Shown piece after piece: positions 7,698-16,776 of a DNA stretch of 64,000 nt. The notes beneath the pieces are model-generated. The model was not told the origin of the DNA, did not search any database, and was given only the letters and a program-made list of their open reading frames with translations. A program made the position numbers and the translations under genes. This DNA is from Nostoc sp. KVJ3 (GTDB lineage: Bacteria; Cyanobacteriota; Cyanobacteriia; Cyanobacteriales; Nostocaceae): contig NZ_WWFG01000001.1 in the NCBI RefSeq assembly GCF_026127265.1, positions 2,705,501 to 2,769,500 on the forward strand, written 5' to 3'. Every line of letters begins with the position of its first letter. The stretch's first letter is position 1.

Positions 7698-9191
7698 ATG
7701 ACTGAACCCCAAAAATTGACAACTGCTGACGGTATTCCTGTTGCCGACAACCAAAACTCCCTCACGGCTGGAGCGCGTGGCCCTGTATTAATACAGGATT
7801 TCCATCTTATAGAAAAGCTGGCTCATTTCAATAGGGAACGTATTCCTGAGCGTGTTGTCCATGCTAAAGGTGCGGCTGCTCATGGTACTTTTACTGTCAC
7901 TAACGACATCACCCGTTATACTAAAGCCAAACTTTTTTCTGAAATTGGCAAAAAAACAGAAGTCTTCCTGCGCTTTTCTACAGTTGGGGGAGAAAAGGGT
8001 TCAGCTGATGCCGAGCGTGACCCTAGAGGCTTTTCGGTCAAGTTTTATACTGAAGATGGGAACTGGGATATTGTAGGTAACAATACTCCGATTTTCTTCA
8101 TCCGCGATCCCTTGAAGTTTCCTGATTTCATCCATACCCAAAAACGCAATCCCCAAACCAATTGCAAAGACCAGAATGCTAAGTGGGATTTCTGGTCACT
8201 TAGTCCTGAATCGCTCCATCAGGTGACGATTTTGTTTTCAGATCGGGGAATTCCCAAAACCTATCGAAATATGGATGGCTTTGGTAGCCACACCTTCAGT
8301 TTAATTAATGCTCAAGGCGATCGCATTTGGTGCAAATTTCACTTTAAGACCTTGCAAGGTCATCAAACCTTGACAGAGGAAGAATCGGCTCAGATCAAAG
8401 GAGAAGATCCGGATCATGCGACTCATGATTTGTTTGAAGCGATCGCTAAAAAAGACTATCCTAAATGGCGGCTGTGTATTCAAGTAATGACAGAGGAGCA
8501 AGCATCAAAACATCCAGATAATCCTTTTGACTTGACGAAAGTTTGGAAGCAAGGGGAATATCCTTTAATTGAAGTCGGGATACTAGAGCTAAATCGGAAC
8601 CCTGAGAATTATTTCGCCGAAGTTGAGCAAGCCGCTTTTAGTCCTAGTGCGGTAGTACCTGGGGTTAGTTTCTCTCCCGATAAAGTTTTGCAAGCTCGCC
8701 TCTTTTCTTATCCAGATGCTCAACGGTATCGTTTGGGTGGTAACTATCAGCAAATACCCATTAACCAGCCCAAATGTCCAGTGATGCATTATCAGCGAGA
8801 TGGTTTTATGGCTTTGGGGAACAACGGCGGTAGCGTTCCTAACTATGAACCCAATAGTGCGGAGGGTACACCCAAAGAAGATCCAGCTTATGCAGAACCA
8901 CCTAACCATTTGGGCGATGTCACTGTCGATCGTTATAGTCATCGTGAAGGAAACGACGATTATACCCAAGCAGGTAATCTCTATCGGTTACTAACTCCTG
9001 AGCAGCAAGAGCGCCTTGCTCATAATATCGTGGGCAGTCTCAGTCAAGCGAGACAAGACATCCAAATGCGCCAACTTTGCCACTTCTTCCGAGCGGATGT
9101 TTCTTATGGTCGTCGTGTAGCTGAAGGGTTAGGGATTTCAATCGATCCCTCAATGTTTTCTGCGACTGCTCAACCTGTAGGTAACTGGTAG
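7698..9191 (+). CDS. Monofunctional heme catalase
   Basis: A 497-residue small-subunit catalase that dismutates hydrogen peroxide. The distal His is in RVVHAKGAAAHGTF, and the distal Asn region is GNNTPIFFIRDPLKFPDF. The proximal heme ligand Tyr is in RLFSYPDAQRYRLG. The NADPH-binding region looks conserved, and length and motif order fit clade 3 enzymes (about 480-500 residues). The start ATG 7698 is preceded by GGAGAGC about 10 bases upstream. It probably protects against photosynthetic or respiratory peroxide. Confidence 0.95.
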   Translation: MTEPQKLTTADGIPVADNQNSLTAGARGPVLIQDFHLIEKLAHFNRERIPERVVHAKGAAAHGTFTVTNDITRYTKAKLFSEIGKKTEVFLRFSTVGGEKGSADAERDPRGFSVKFYTEDGNWDIVGNNTPIFFIRDPLKFPDFIHTQKRNPQTNCKDQNAKWDFWSLSPESLHQVTILFSDRGIPKTYRNMDGFGSHTFSLINAQGDRIWCKFHFKTLQGHQTLTEEESAQIKGEDPDHATHDLFEAIAKKDYPKWRLCIQVMTEEQASKHPDNPFDLTKVWKQGEYPLIEVGILELNRNPENYFAEVEQAAFSPSAVVPGVSFSPDKVLQARLFSYPDAQRYRLGGNYQQIPINQPKCPVMHYQRDGFMALGNNGGSVPNYEPNSAEGTPKEDPAYAEPPNHLGDVTVDRYSHREGNDDYTQAGNLYRLLTPEQQERLAHNIVGSLSQARQDIQMRQLCHFFRADVSYGRRVAEGLGISIDPSMFSATAQPVGNW

Positions 9192-9237
9192 CCTCGTAGT
9201 TTCGTAGGGTGTGGGTTACGTAGTTAAGCTAGATTTA

Positions 9238-9268
9238 GATCCCCGACTTCTTCAAGAAGTCGGGGATC
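9238..9268. terminator. Perfect palindrome after catalase, terminator-like repeat
   Basis: Fifteen-base arms (GATCCCCGACTTCTT and its complement) round a single C, 46 bp after the catalase stop and before the convergent gene at 9292. It can act as a bidirectional terminator, and the sequence looks like a dispersed Nostoc repeat. Confidence 0.6.
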
Positions 9269-9291
9269 TTGCAGAGTTTCTTCTGCCTCCT

Positions 9292-9720
9292 TCAATCACT
9301 TGGCTTATTAAAAATTTCTAAAATCTGTCGGCAAATCTGTTTAAGCTTATCCCCAATTTCACCAGAAGGTGAAGATGCACCGATAATACTCCAGTTTTCT
9401 ACCGTAGAAAGTCGCCACGCTTCACCGCGATGATCGAATCCAGCTACCTCCACACCGATCGCACGGCGGGAATTATTGATGGGATCTTGATAAAATCGGA
9501 TTTGAATCAAAATACTGCGACTTCGCCAAGATTTGCTGATACCAGGAAAGTGAAAGCCAATATCTATAGAATCTGGATCGATTAACTCCCTGGTTTCTGG
9601 GTCATTTTTCCAGGGTTTGAGATCCGATTTGGCATCAGGAAACTCGAATTTGAACAAATTAACCACTGTAGCAATGTTGCTGGCGAGTTCAAGGTTCGTT
9701 GCCTGTTCAGCTGCATTCAC
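9292..9720 (-). CDS. Hypothetical protein, 142 residues
   Basis: A soluble protein with no signal peptide or membrane segment. It contains FEFPDAKSDLKPWKNDPETR, IDIGFHFPGISKSWRSRSIL and VEVAGFDHRGEAWRLSTVE, and a helical C-terminus (GDKLKQICRQILEIF). It has the look of a small alpha/beta cyanobacterial protein, but I do not recognise a family. It is convergent with catalase across the palindromic terminator. Confidence 0.6.
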   Translation of the reverse strand: MNAAEQATNLELASNIATVVNLFKFEFPDAKSDLKPWKNDPETRELIDPDSIDIGFHFPGISKSWRSRSILIQIRFYQDPINNSRRAIGVEVAGFDHRGEAWRLSTVENWSIIGASSPSGEIGDKLKQICRQILEIFNKPSD

Positions 9721-10077
9721 TAAAAAATACTCCTATAATTGCGTCGGCATCTTCAGGGATATTGAAGATAGAAAAACCGCCAGAAGGCTTATATTATTGG
9801 TGTTTCAGCTTATCAAGACCTTTGAGATTTAGCAACTCTAAATTATGCTTCCCTAACAATCATTGTTACTAACAGATGTGAAAAATAGTTTCTTGTTGGC
9901 ACTGGTTAACACCTATTAAGTAATTATACTTAAAAACTTCTCAAAAGCAGATGAAACTCTGCCCTTTGTAAAAAATCCTTGGCAGACAAGAATGCCCAGA
10001 GAGTTATTTATTGCGATCGCATCTTAGCAGCCAGCAGATGGTAAATTCAATTTGTGACTAGACTTAGAACTCTTATT
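9721..10077. other. Spacer, nothing recognised
   Basis: Divergent spacer between the hypothetical gene and the flavin reductase. AT-rich, with one GCGATCGC palindrome near 10014. No repeat or RNA structure was identified. Confidence 0.5.
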
Positions 10078-10659
10078 ATGAGCTTCAAAACAGTAGTTTT
10101 CTATGGTTCTTACAGGAGCGATCGCCAGGGGATCAAAGCTGCCAGATTCATCATCGATCAACTCAAACAAAGAAACCATGAGGTGATTTTTGTCGATGCC
10201 AAAGAATATAACTTTGGCATCTTAGACCGGATGTATAAAGAGTATGCTAAAGGTCAGGCTCCTGCAAAGATGGAAGAATTGGCAGAATATATCCGAACAG
10301 CAGACGGTTTTGTAGTTGTTGCAGGAGAATATAACCATTCCATTCAGCCGGGATTGAGTAATCTAATGGATCACTATCTAGAAGAATACTTTTTCCGTCC
10401 GGCTGGTATTGTTTCCTACTCAATTGGTAGCTTTGGAGGAGTGCGCGCAGCCATACAGTTGCGTTCTTTTCTGTCAGAGATGGGAATGTCTACTATTTCT
10501 TCCATTTTTGCCATTTCTAAAATTGGGGACTCTCTGGATGAAACAGGTGCTTCACAGGCGATCGCATTGACAAAAAAAGTCAGTCAATTTTTGGATGAAT
10601 TAGAGTGGTATGAAGAAGCATTGCAACGACAAAGAAAGGAAAAAGGAAACCCCTTCTAA
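10078..10659 (+). CDS. NADPH-dependent FMN reductase family protein
   Basis: A 193-residue flavodoxin-fold oxidoreductase. The FMN phosphate loop is YGSYRSDRQGIKAARF near the N-terminus. VVVAGEYNHSIQPGLSNLMD is the classic family motif (a GEYN variant of PEYN) that contacts the isoalloxazine ring, and SIGSFGGVRAAIQLR follows. It probably reduces FMN, quinones or azo/nitro compounds with NAD(P)H. The start is set at ATG 10078 (MSFKTVVF), because the extra eight upstream codons lack family similarity. It is convergent with the cupin gene 21 bp downstream. Confidence 0.85.
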   Translation: MSFKTVVFYGSYRSDRQGIKAARFIIDQLKQRNHEVIFVDAKEYNFGILDRMYKEYAKGQAPAKMEELAEYIRTADGFVVVAGEYNHSIQPGLSNLMDHYLEEYFFRPAGIVSYSIGSFGGVRAAIQLRSFLSEMGMSTISSIFAISKIGDSLDETGASQAIALTKKVSQFLDELEWYEEALQRQRKEKGNPF

Positions 10660-10680
10660 TCATTTATCCTCTTTTCTTTT

Positions 10681-11139
10681 TCATCTAAATCGGCAAGATT
10701 GCTCCATAGTCGCAGCTTCTTCGAGTTGCACAATTATCAAAACAGCGGGTACATCGCCTACTGTTCCAGATAAGTGACCTTTATGACCTTGCACGTCTGC
10801 TTTCGTACCCTGGTCTTCTCCAAAAGAAATTTCGCCAGGGCCCATCTCTACCCTCTGTCCGTCCATAGTCTCCACAAACCAGCATCCCGACAAAGGGATG
10901 ATCCACTGGGGCTTCGGGTTCTCATGCCAGTTACCAACCCATCCCACAGGTAATACAGTAAAAGTGATTGTGGCACCAGATTGTTTCAAGTTAGAAAGCC
11001 ACTGTGGTGAGGTATCAGGGGCTATACCTTTCTCAATGAAGTCCTGAATTTGACAACGGGATTGGTGACTGATGCCGTCGCGGTCAGTCCAGACATGCCA
11101 GTAGTCAATTGTCGGCTTGTATGATTCATTATTCTGCAT
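10681..11139 (-). CDS. Cupin-domain protein
   Basis: A 152-residue protein predicted as a single double-stranded beta-barrel. Cupin-like features are WHENPKPQWIIPLSGCWFVE (first motif with His and Gln), GQRVEMGPGEISFGED and GHKGHLSGTVGDVP (second motif with His). The N-terminus includes YWHVWTDRDGISHQSRC. It could be a metal-binding isomerase, a dioxygenase or a small-molecule binding protein. It lies next to VOC, lactonase and GMC genes, so a role in handling a sugar or carbonyl compound is possible but unproven. Confidence 0.6.
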   Translation of the reverse strand: MQNNESYKPTIDYWHVWTDRDGISHQSRCQIQDFIEKGIAPDTSPQWLSNLKQSGATITFTVLPVGWVGNWHENPKPQWIIPLSGCWFVETMDGQRVEMGPGEISFGEDQGTKADVQGHKGHLSGTVGDVPAVLIIVQLEEAATMEQSCRFR

Positions 11140-11687
11140 AGAATGTCTCTCTTTAATTGCGCGGTGAGCTTACAAAAATTTCCAATAAAAATAGTAACTT
11201 ATAAACCAATACGGTTCAGTTAGGGCTAAAACTCTGGTTCCAAAATCAATTTTTTAACGAACCGCCGAGGCGCAGAGAACGCAGAGAGAAGAAAGAGATG
11301 CTTAACTATTTACCATCAATGAAAAACCTGAAACAGCGTGTTTACGTTGTAAAGTGCGTAAGTCCTAAATACCTAATTTTGTTTAGAAATCAAATAGGAG
11401 TCCTATATATTCATCTAATATTGTTTACTAATTTAGTGCTGGAATCAGTCTAAAGGTTTGCAGTGACAATCCGCTTCTAACTATTGGAGTAAGTAGTATA
11501 TCTATCTAAAGAGTTACAATACAATCTTTAGAGGATGAAGACAACAGCACTCATTTTCTAGACAATAAAGCAATTTCACAACCGAATAAAGGCAGATGGT
11601 AAAAGGCGTAAGTGAAAGATTTATTCTTTTCCCAATGCCCAATATCTCTGAACAGAACGTTAATTTTCAGTAGAGGATCTGTCGAAT
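11140..11687. other. Spacer with degenerate repeat fragments
   Basis: Divergent spacer between cupin and VOC genes. It contains a GCGCAGAG/ACGCAGAGAG fragment (about 11255-11300) and TGCGTAAGTCCT at about 11354-11366. ACCTAATTTTGTTTAG continues into AAATCAAAT at about 11371-11396; this matches the target around the 84-bp element at 14501. No gene was found. Confidence 0.5.
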
Positions 11688-12680
11688 ATGCCTAATGGAA
11701 CTAATGTACAAGTACAAAGAATTCGAGCTATTGGATTAACGGTAACAAACTGCGATCGCTCTTTAAATTTCTATCAAGAAGCACTTGGTTTTGAACTTAT
11801 TGGCGACATCACAGTTGAAGGAAAAGATTACAGCGACTTAGAAGGACTGACTGAGGCAAAAATTCGGATTGTCACCTTGCAACTAGGTGATGAACTCATC
11901 GAGTTGATGGAGTATCTCAACGTTCAAGGAAAACCCATCCCAAAAGATTCTCAAAGTAATGATATCTGGTTTCAACATCTAGCAATTGTGGTAAGTGATA
12001 TGGATCGCGCTTATGCACAAGTGCGTTTATTTCCTATTGAACCTATTTCAGTTGCACCACAAATAATCTTACCTGATAATGAAGCATCTGGTGGTGTCCG
12101 CGCCTTTAAGTTTAAAGATCCTGATGGTCATAATTTAGAGTTACTTTGGTTTCCTAGCGACAAAGGACAAGACAAGTGGCATCAGAATCCAAATCGCTTG
12201 TTTTTGGGAATCGATCATAGTGCGATGTCTACGACGGGCTACGCCTACGCAGTTTCTGATCCTGAGCAAAGTCTCCACTTTTACCGCGACCTCCTGGGAA
12301 TGCAAGTCGATAGCCGCAGTCTCAACTGGCGTGCAACCCAAAGTCGCTTAGATAATTTACCAGGAGCTAAAGTCAAAATTACAGGACTGCGACCTGTTCA
12401 AGGTGGTTTAGGGATTGAATTGCTAAACTATCTTGTGCCTGAAAAAGGTCGTCCTATACCGAGTGACTGGAAAAGTTGCGATATTGCACACATGCAAATT
12501 GAGTTTGTTGTGAATGACATTGAGCAGGTGGTAGAGATCCTGCGACAGAATGGGGTTAAGTTTGTATCATCGCGGATTGTGCAATTTGCAGATAGCTCAT
12601 TTCCTTACCGCCAAGGTTGTTTGGTTAAAGACCCTGATGGGCATGGAATCTTACTAATTTCAGATGATTTAGTCAGATAA
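11688..12680 (+). CDS. Two-domain VOC (glyoxalase/dioxygenase-fold) protein
   Basis: A 330-residue protein with two vicinal-oxygen-chelate modules. Module 1 (about residues 5-156) has RAIGLTVTNCDRSLNFYQEA and FKFKDPDGHNLELLWFP. Module 2 (about 173-328) has SLHFYRDLLGMQVDS and CLVKDPDGHGILLIS. His and Glu of the repeated DPDGH..E/L segments are likely metal ligands. The substrate is unknown; relatives act on lactoylglutathione or catechols. Residues 179-188 are encoded by a repeat-like segment at 12222-12251 that interrupts the usual first strand of module 2. The stop is 3 bp from that of the convergent DoxX gene. Confidence 0.75.
   Translation: MPNGTNVQVQRIRAIGLTVTNCDRSLNFYQEALGFELIGDITVEGKDYSDLEGLTEAKIRIVTLQLGDELIELMEYLNVQGKPIPKDSQSNDIWFQHLAIVVSDMDRAYAQVRLFPIEPISVAPQIILPDNEASGGVRAFKFKDPDGHNLELLWFPSDKGQDKWHQNPNRLFLGIDHSAMSTTGYAYAVSDPEQSLHFYRDLLGMQVDSRSLNWRATQSRLDNLPGAKVKITGLRPVQGGLGIELLNYLVPEKGRPIPSDWKSCDIAHMQIEFVVNDIEQVVEILRQNGVKFVSSRIVQFADSSFPYRQGCLVKDPDGHGILLISDDLVR
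12222..12251 (+). repeat. Repeat-derived in-frame insertion in the VOC gene
   Basis: The segment GGGCTACGCCTACGC within it recurs exactly in the spacer at 23296-23310. It encodes an AMSTTGYAYA-like stretch where VOC modules usually run directly from DH.A into .VSD. Adding about nine codons keeps the frame. Confidence 0.55.
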
Positions 12681-12683
12681 TTA

Positions 12684-13226
12684 TTATCGTCCAAAAATAA
12701 GAACATCTAAGGAATATGCACCAGGGCCTAAAACTGCGATCGCAATTAGCATGACACAGTACATAAAGGCTTTTTCCCAACTTGGCGGTTCGCCTTTTCC
12801 TAAAGGCCCTTGATATTGGTCTTCTGGAATTAGGTATGGATCTTGGGCTACAAAAGGTTTACTTCCAGAAATGTCTAAATAGATTGCAAAAATCATTGAG
12901 CCGAGAATTGGCAATGTTGCTAAGAGTGTCAGAAATCCAATAATTAGAAAAATTCCCCCACCTAACATGGATGCAGCTGATAAAAAGCAAAGAACAACAG
13001 GTGTTTTTAGAGACTCAGCCCACTGGCGAAGATGCGTTATTTTGGGATAACCATGTAATATAAACAACCAGCCAAGGCTAACTCTTAGTAATAAAAGTGC
13101 TAATCCTGGAAATCCGTCAGGATATGTAGGAGAGAGGGAACTTAATAAGTGTGGACTTAGCTGTGGGAAATTAAATGAAGCTAGATAAAAGGCGATCGCT
13201 ACACCAATCCCAAGTTTATAAATCAT
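12684..13226 (-). CDS. DoxX family membrane protein
   Basis: A 180-residue protein with about four transmembrane helices. The DoxX signature is LALLLLRVSLGWLFILHGYP followed by KITHLRQWAESL, then helices AASMLGGGIFLIIGFLTLLA and ILGSMIFAIYLDISG. DoxX proteins include the small subunit of archaeal thiosulfate:quinone oxidoreductase and many uncharacterised quinone-linked membrane proteins. The ATG overlaps the lactonase stop by 4 bp (13223-13226), so the two are translationally coupled. A role passing electrons from a periplasmic or cytosolic oxidation is an inference. Confidence 0.8.
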   Translation of the reverse strand: MIYKLGIGVAIAFYLASFNFPQLSPHLLSSLSPTYPDGFPGLALLLLRVSLGWLFILHGYPKITHLRQWAESLKTPVVLCFLSAASMLGGGIFLIIGFLTLLATLPILGSMIFAIYLDISGSKPFVAQDPYLIPEDQYQGPLGKGEPPSWEKAFMYCVMLIAIAVLGPGAYSLDVLIFGR

Positions 13227-14125
13227 TGTTGTACACCACTGGTATTAAGGTCAAGAGCGTATAAGGAATGACCTGCTGTAATAAAAAGGGAATCGCCTTT
13301 TTTACCGCCAAAAGTTAAGTTAGTGGATATCTCCGGTACAAGAATTTTTCCCAACAGAGTCCCATCGGAGGTGTATATTTGCACGCTGTCTTCAGAACTG
13401 GTAAAAACATTGCCGTACTTGTCTACCCGAAATCCATCAGGTTGTCCTGGCTCAATGACTGCAAATACACGCCCCTTCTTCAGATGATCGTCCACGACCT
13501 CATACACACGGATGTCATGAGGCCCCCCAGGGATATTAAATGCAGCTGTGTCTGAAACATACAGCAAACTTTCATCTGGGCTGAAAGCCAGTCCATTAGG
13601 ACGTACCATATCCGTTACTACAGGATAAATTTCGCCTGTTAATGGGTCAAAGCGATATACATAACTTCCGGGTTGTTCTTGTTCGCCGCCGTAACCTTGA
13701 TTTGGCTCAGTGATGCCATAAGGTGGATCGGTAAACCAAATTGTGCCGTCGCTTTTGACTACCAAATCATTGGGACTGTTAAGGCGTTTGCCCTGGTAGC
13801 GATCGACTAAAACCTTCCATTCACCATCTTGTTCGCGGCGGATGATGGCACGCAAACCCGACGAACACGCAACTAAACGACCCTCCAAGTCTCGATAATT
13901 ACCATTTTGGTAATCAGATGGGTCTCGTAGGACACTTACATTATCAGTAGGACTCCAACGCAACAGGCGGTTGCCGTGAGCGTCACTCCATACAACACTA
14001 TCGTCCTCATGAAAATAAACAGGCCCCTCACTATGAACTGCACCGTTGGCTAGCTTTTGTAGTGAAGTATTTGGAGACACAATAGCAAGTAGGCGATCGT
14101 CATAGATTTGTAAGGATTCAGACAT
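13223..14125 (-). CDS. SMP-30/gluconolactonase family lactonase
   Basis: A 300-residue six-bladed beta-propeller. Expected divalent-metal ligands are visible: Glu in VHSEGPVYF, Asn in RLNSPNDLVV, Asn in RPNGLAFSPDE and Asp in LLYVSDT. The WFTDPPYG motif is typical of gluconolactonases. No signal peptide is seen. It probably opens an aldonolactone, as would be produced by a GMC sugar dehydrogenase. It is first in a two-gene operon with the DoxX gene. Confidence 0.85.
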   Translation of the reverse strand: MSESLQIYDDRLLAIVSPNTSLQKLANGAVHSEGPVYFHEDDSVVWSDAHGNRLLRWSPTDNVSVLRDPSDYQNGNYRDLEGRLVACSSGLRAIIRREQDGEWKVLVDRYQGKRLNSPNDLVVKSDGTIWFTDPPYGITEPNQGYGGEQEQPGSYVYRFDPLTGEIYPVVTDMVRPNGLAFSPDESLLYVSDTAAFNIPGGPHDIRVYEVVDDHLKKGRVFAVIEPGQPDGFRVDKYGNVFTSSEDSVQIYTSDGTLLGKILVPEISTNLTFGGKKGDSLFITAGHSLYALDLNTSGVQQ

Positions 14126-14236
14126 GGAAATCTCCTATCCTTTAACTAGGCTTTTTACAAGGAATAACGGCTTAAGACTCATACTGATTTATGCCTATAA
14201 AACTATAGCAATCAGGTTTGATCCCTGAAAAGATCA

Positions 14237-14479
14237 GTAGGGTGTGTTAGAGGATGAATGAACAAGTCCTCTTATCGGTATCAAAAGTTTTAGATCCCCC
14301 TAAATCCCCCGATAAATTGGGGACTTTGGTTCGGTTCCCCCCTTAAAAAGGGGGTTAGGGGGGATCTAAATGTGCCTAAAGTCACAGGGAAACACTTTTA
14401 AAACAACCTCTTAGCAACAGCGTAACGCGCCGAACCCTTGATAATGGTGCGTTACGAACTTCGTTCTAACACACCCTAC
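14237..14479. repeat. 243-bp element with 15-bp perfect terminal inverted repeats
   Basis: GTAGGGTGTGTTAGA at 14237-14251 is exactly complementary to 14465-14479. Inside, 14289-14370 is a second palindrome (TTTAGATCCCCCTAAATCCC arm, matching TTAGGGGGGATCTAAA). There is no open frame for a transposase, so it would have to be non-autonomous or an accretion of repeats. Confidence 0.65.
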
Positions 14480-14500
14480 AATACCTAATTTTGTTCAGAA

Positions 14501-14584
14501 CAGGACTTACGCAAAATCATGAAAAAACGAACTGCAAAGGACACAAAGAAATAAGAGTTTCAGAGAGTTTCTGCGTAAGTCCTA
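14501..14584. mobile_element. MITE-like element, copy 1 (84 bp)
   Basis: Termini AGGACTTACGCA (14502-14513) and TGCGTAAGTCCT (14572-14583) are perfect 12-bp inverted repeats. CAGAA flanks both ends (14496-14500 and 14585-14589), a 5-bp target duplication. The interior matches copy 2 in inverse orientation except for a 9-bp difference. It has no coding capacity. Confidence 0.8.
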
Positions 14585-15187
14585 CAGAAATCAAATATGA
14601 TTCCTATAGCTAGATTTAATATTTTGTAAAAATCTCAATTGAAATCTTGCAGATATATTCTAGTTGCCTCTAACGACTTATTTATAAACCTATAAGATAA
14701 TACAATATTGGATTGTACCAGATTCGGTTTGGATTTACCTCAAACCTTAGATATAGAAATAGTATAAACTTCCTATTTTATTTTTGAAGAAAATTAAGTA
14801 AAGTTCCTTTAGACATAAGCAATATTAATCCATTAGGTAGAAGAAATTTGATAATTAAAGCTTTAGTCTGTTCTAGGATATATCGGGAGAGTTATACAGT
14901 ATTTCTATGTACTTAGCTAATAGACTCGACTGCTGATTGAAAAAATAATGATTAATTAACAACCCTAATAGAACTTAGGCACATTCTCGGATTCTTCTCT
15001 GTAAGAAGCTGCGCGATGACGTTATTGGCAGTTCGATTAATTAAGCATACTTTTATCTCTGCTTTTTCTGCATCTGGAATAGTTTAAAAGTATGTCTGTG
15101 AAACAAAATAAAGAGGAGTTAGAAGTTGTGAGGAGTGAGTTGTTTATGCTTAGTGGCGCAAAATTTTTTCGTGGGTAAGCTGCATAT

Positions 15188-16771
15188 ATGATAAACATTA
15201 CTGAACACTACGACATCATCATCATCGGTACAGGAGCCGGTGGAGGTACATTAGCTCACCGCCTCGCACCCACAGGCAAAAAAATTCTAGTGCTAGAACG
15301 AGGCGACTTTTTGCCCAGAGAAAAAGCTAACTGGAGTCCCCAAGAGGTTTATCAAAAACATCGCTATCACACAGATGAAGAATGGTATGACAAAGATGGT
15401 ATTGCCTTTAAACCGCAGACAGGCTACTGGGTTGGTGGCAATACTAAACTCTATGGTGCAGCTTTGATTAGATTACGGGAGCGAGATTTTGAAAGGGTAA
15501 TTCACAAGGGAGGGATTTCTCCAGAATGGCCGCTCAAATACTCAGACTTTGAGCCATACTACACCCAAGCAGAAAAGTTGTATGACGTACATGGAAACTT
15601 GGGGGAAGATCCAACCGAACCACCCCACAGCGAACCATATCCTTATCCGCCAGTAAGTCATGAGCCGGATATGCAGTTTCTTGCTGATGGCATTCGCGAA
15701 CTGGGTTATTACCCATTTCATCTACCACTGGGATTAAAACTTAATGAAAGCGATCGCCTAAATAGTCCCTGTATTCGCTGTGATACCTTTGATGGATACC
15801 CTTGTCTGGTTGATGCAAAAGCCGATGCCGATGTTAACGCCATTCGTCCTACCCGCGAAATGTATGCAAATTTCACCCTTTTAACTAATGCCAAAGTCTT
15901 ACGACTGCATACTGGCGAGTCGGGACAAGAAGTTACAAGTGTAGAAACTGAAATTGCAGGTGAGCGACATTGGTTTGCAGGTGATATCGTAGTTGTTGCC
16001 TGTGGCTCTGTCAACTCAGCAGCCTTGCTGTTACGTTCTGCTAACGATCGCCATCCGAATGGCTTGGCGAACAGTTCCGATCAGGTGGGGCGGAATTTTA
16101 TGAAACAGCTGGAAGCAGCGATCGTTTCCATCCATCTAGAGGTGAATCGCGCCAAATTTCAAAAAACCATCGCCGTCAATGATTTTTATTGGGGAGAACC
16201 GGATTTTCCTTATCCAATGGGGATGGTGCAGAATACTGGTAATGTTCTAGCCGATATGATTCCCGCCGAGGCTCCGCCACTGATGGCTCCGTTTATTAAA
16301 CTGATCCCTCAGTATGAGCGCCATTTAATTGCAGAACGTTCAGTTGGCTGGTGGTTGCAAACAGAAGATTTACCAGACCCAAATAATCGGATTCGTGTAG
16401 TGGGTGACAAAATTCACATTGACTATACACTAAATAATACCGAAGCGGGCGATCGCTTAATCCATCGTTGGACATCTGTATTAAAGTCAATTCCGCAATC
16501 TGCTAAACACGTCCTGCCATTTAGTATTTATCCCCGCACTCACTTGCCAGATCCAGCAGTTGGGCATCAATGCGGTAGTTGTCGATTTGGTACAGATCCG
16601 AAAACCTCAGTTCTTGACATCAATTGCCGTACCCATGATGTCGATAATCTTTACGTGGTAGATAGTAGTTTCTTTCCGTCAAATTCAGGTGCTAACCCGA
16701 CATTAACGATTATGGCCAATGCGTTGCGGGTTGGCGATCTCATCGCTGAACGCTTGAAATCACAAGGATAA
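15188..16771 (+). CDS. GMC family FAD-dependent oxidoreductase
   Basis: A 527-residue flavoprotein. The N-terminal FAD Rossmann motif is YDIIIIGTGAGGGTLAHRLA (about residues 8-27), then GYWVGGNTKLYGAAL. CGSVNSAALLLRSAND is a further FAD-contact region. The C-terminal GMC signature is VVDSSFFPSNSGANPTLTIM. The active-site base is expected near the HQCGSCRFGTD segment. A Cys-rich insert, SPCIRCDTFDGYPC (about 194-207), is noteworthy. Relatives oxidise sugars, alcohols or gluconate. With the lactonase 1 kb away it may form an aldose-to-aldonate route. The next gene starts 5 bp after its stop. Confidence 0.85.
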   Translation: MINITEHYDIIIIGTGAGGGTLAHRLAPTGKKILVLERGDFLPREKANWSPQEVYQKHRYHTDEEWYDKDGIAFKPQTGYWVGGNTKLYGAALIRLRERDFERVIHKGGISPEWPLKYSDFEPYYTQAEKLYDVHGNLGEDPTEPPHSEPYPYPPVSHEPDMQFLADGIRELGYYPFHLPLGLKLNESDRLNSPCIRCDTFDGYPCLVDAKADADVNAIRPTREMYANFTLLTNAKVLRLHTGESGQEVTSVETEIAGERHWFAGDIVVVACGSVNSAALLLRSANDRHPNGLANSSDQVGRNFMKQLEAAIVSIHLEVNRAKFQKTIAVNDFYWGEPDFPYPMGMVQNTGNVLADMIPAEAPPLMAPFIKLIPQYERHLIAERSVGWWLQTEDLPDPNNRIRVVGDKIHIDYTLNNTEAGDRLIHRWTSVLKSIPQSAKHVLPFSIYPRTHLPDPAVGHQCGSCRFGTDPKTSVLDINCRTHDVDNLYVVDSSFFPSNSGANPTLTIMANALRVGDLIAERLKSQG

Positions 16772-16776
16772 ACATA

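Larger units (their letters stand above)
14126..15187. other. Long spacer with a repeat island
   Basis: No gene was found. 14237-14589 is packed with nested repeats (listed separately). 14590-15187 is AT-rich promoter space for the lactonase-DoxX pair and the GMC gene, with no recognised operator. Confidence 0.6.
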
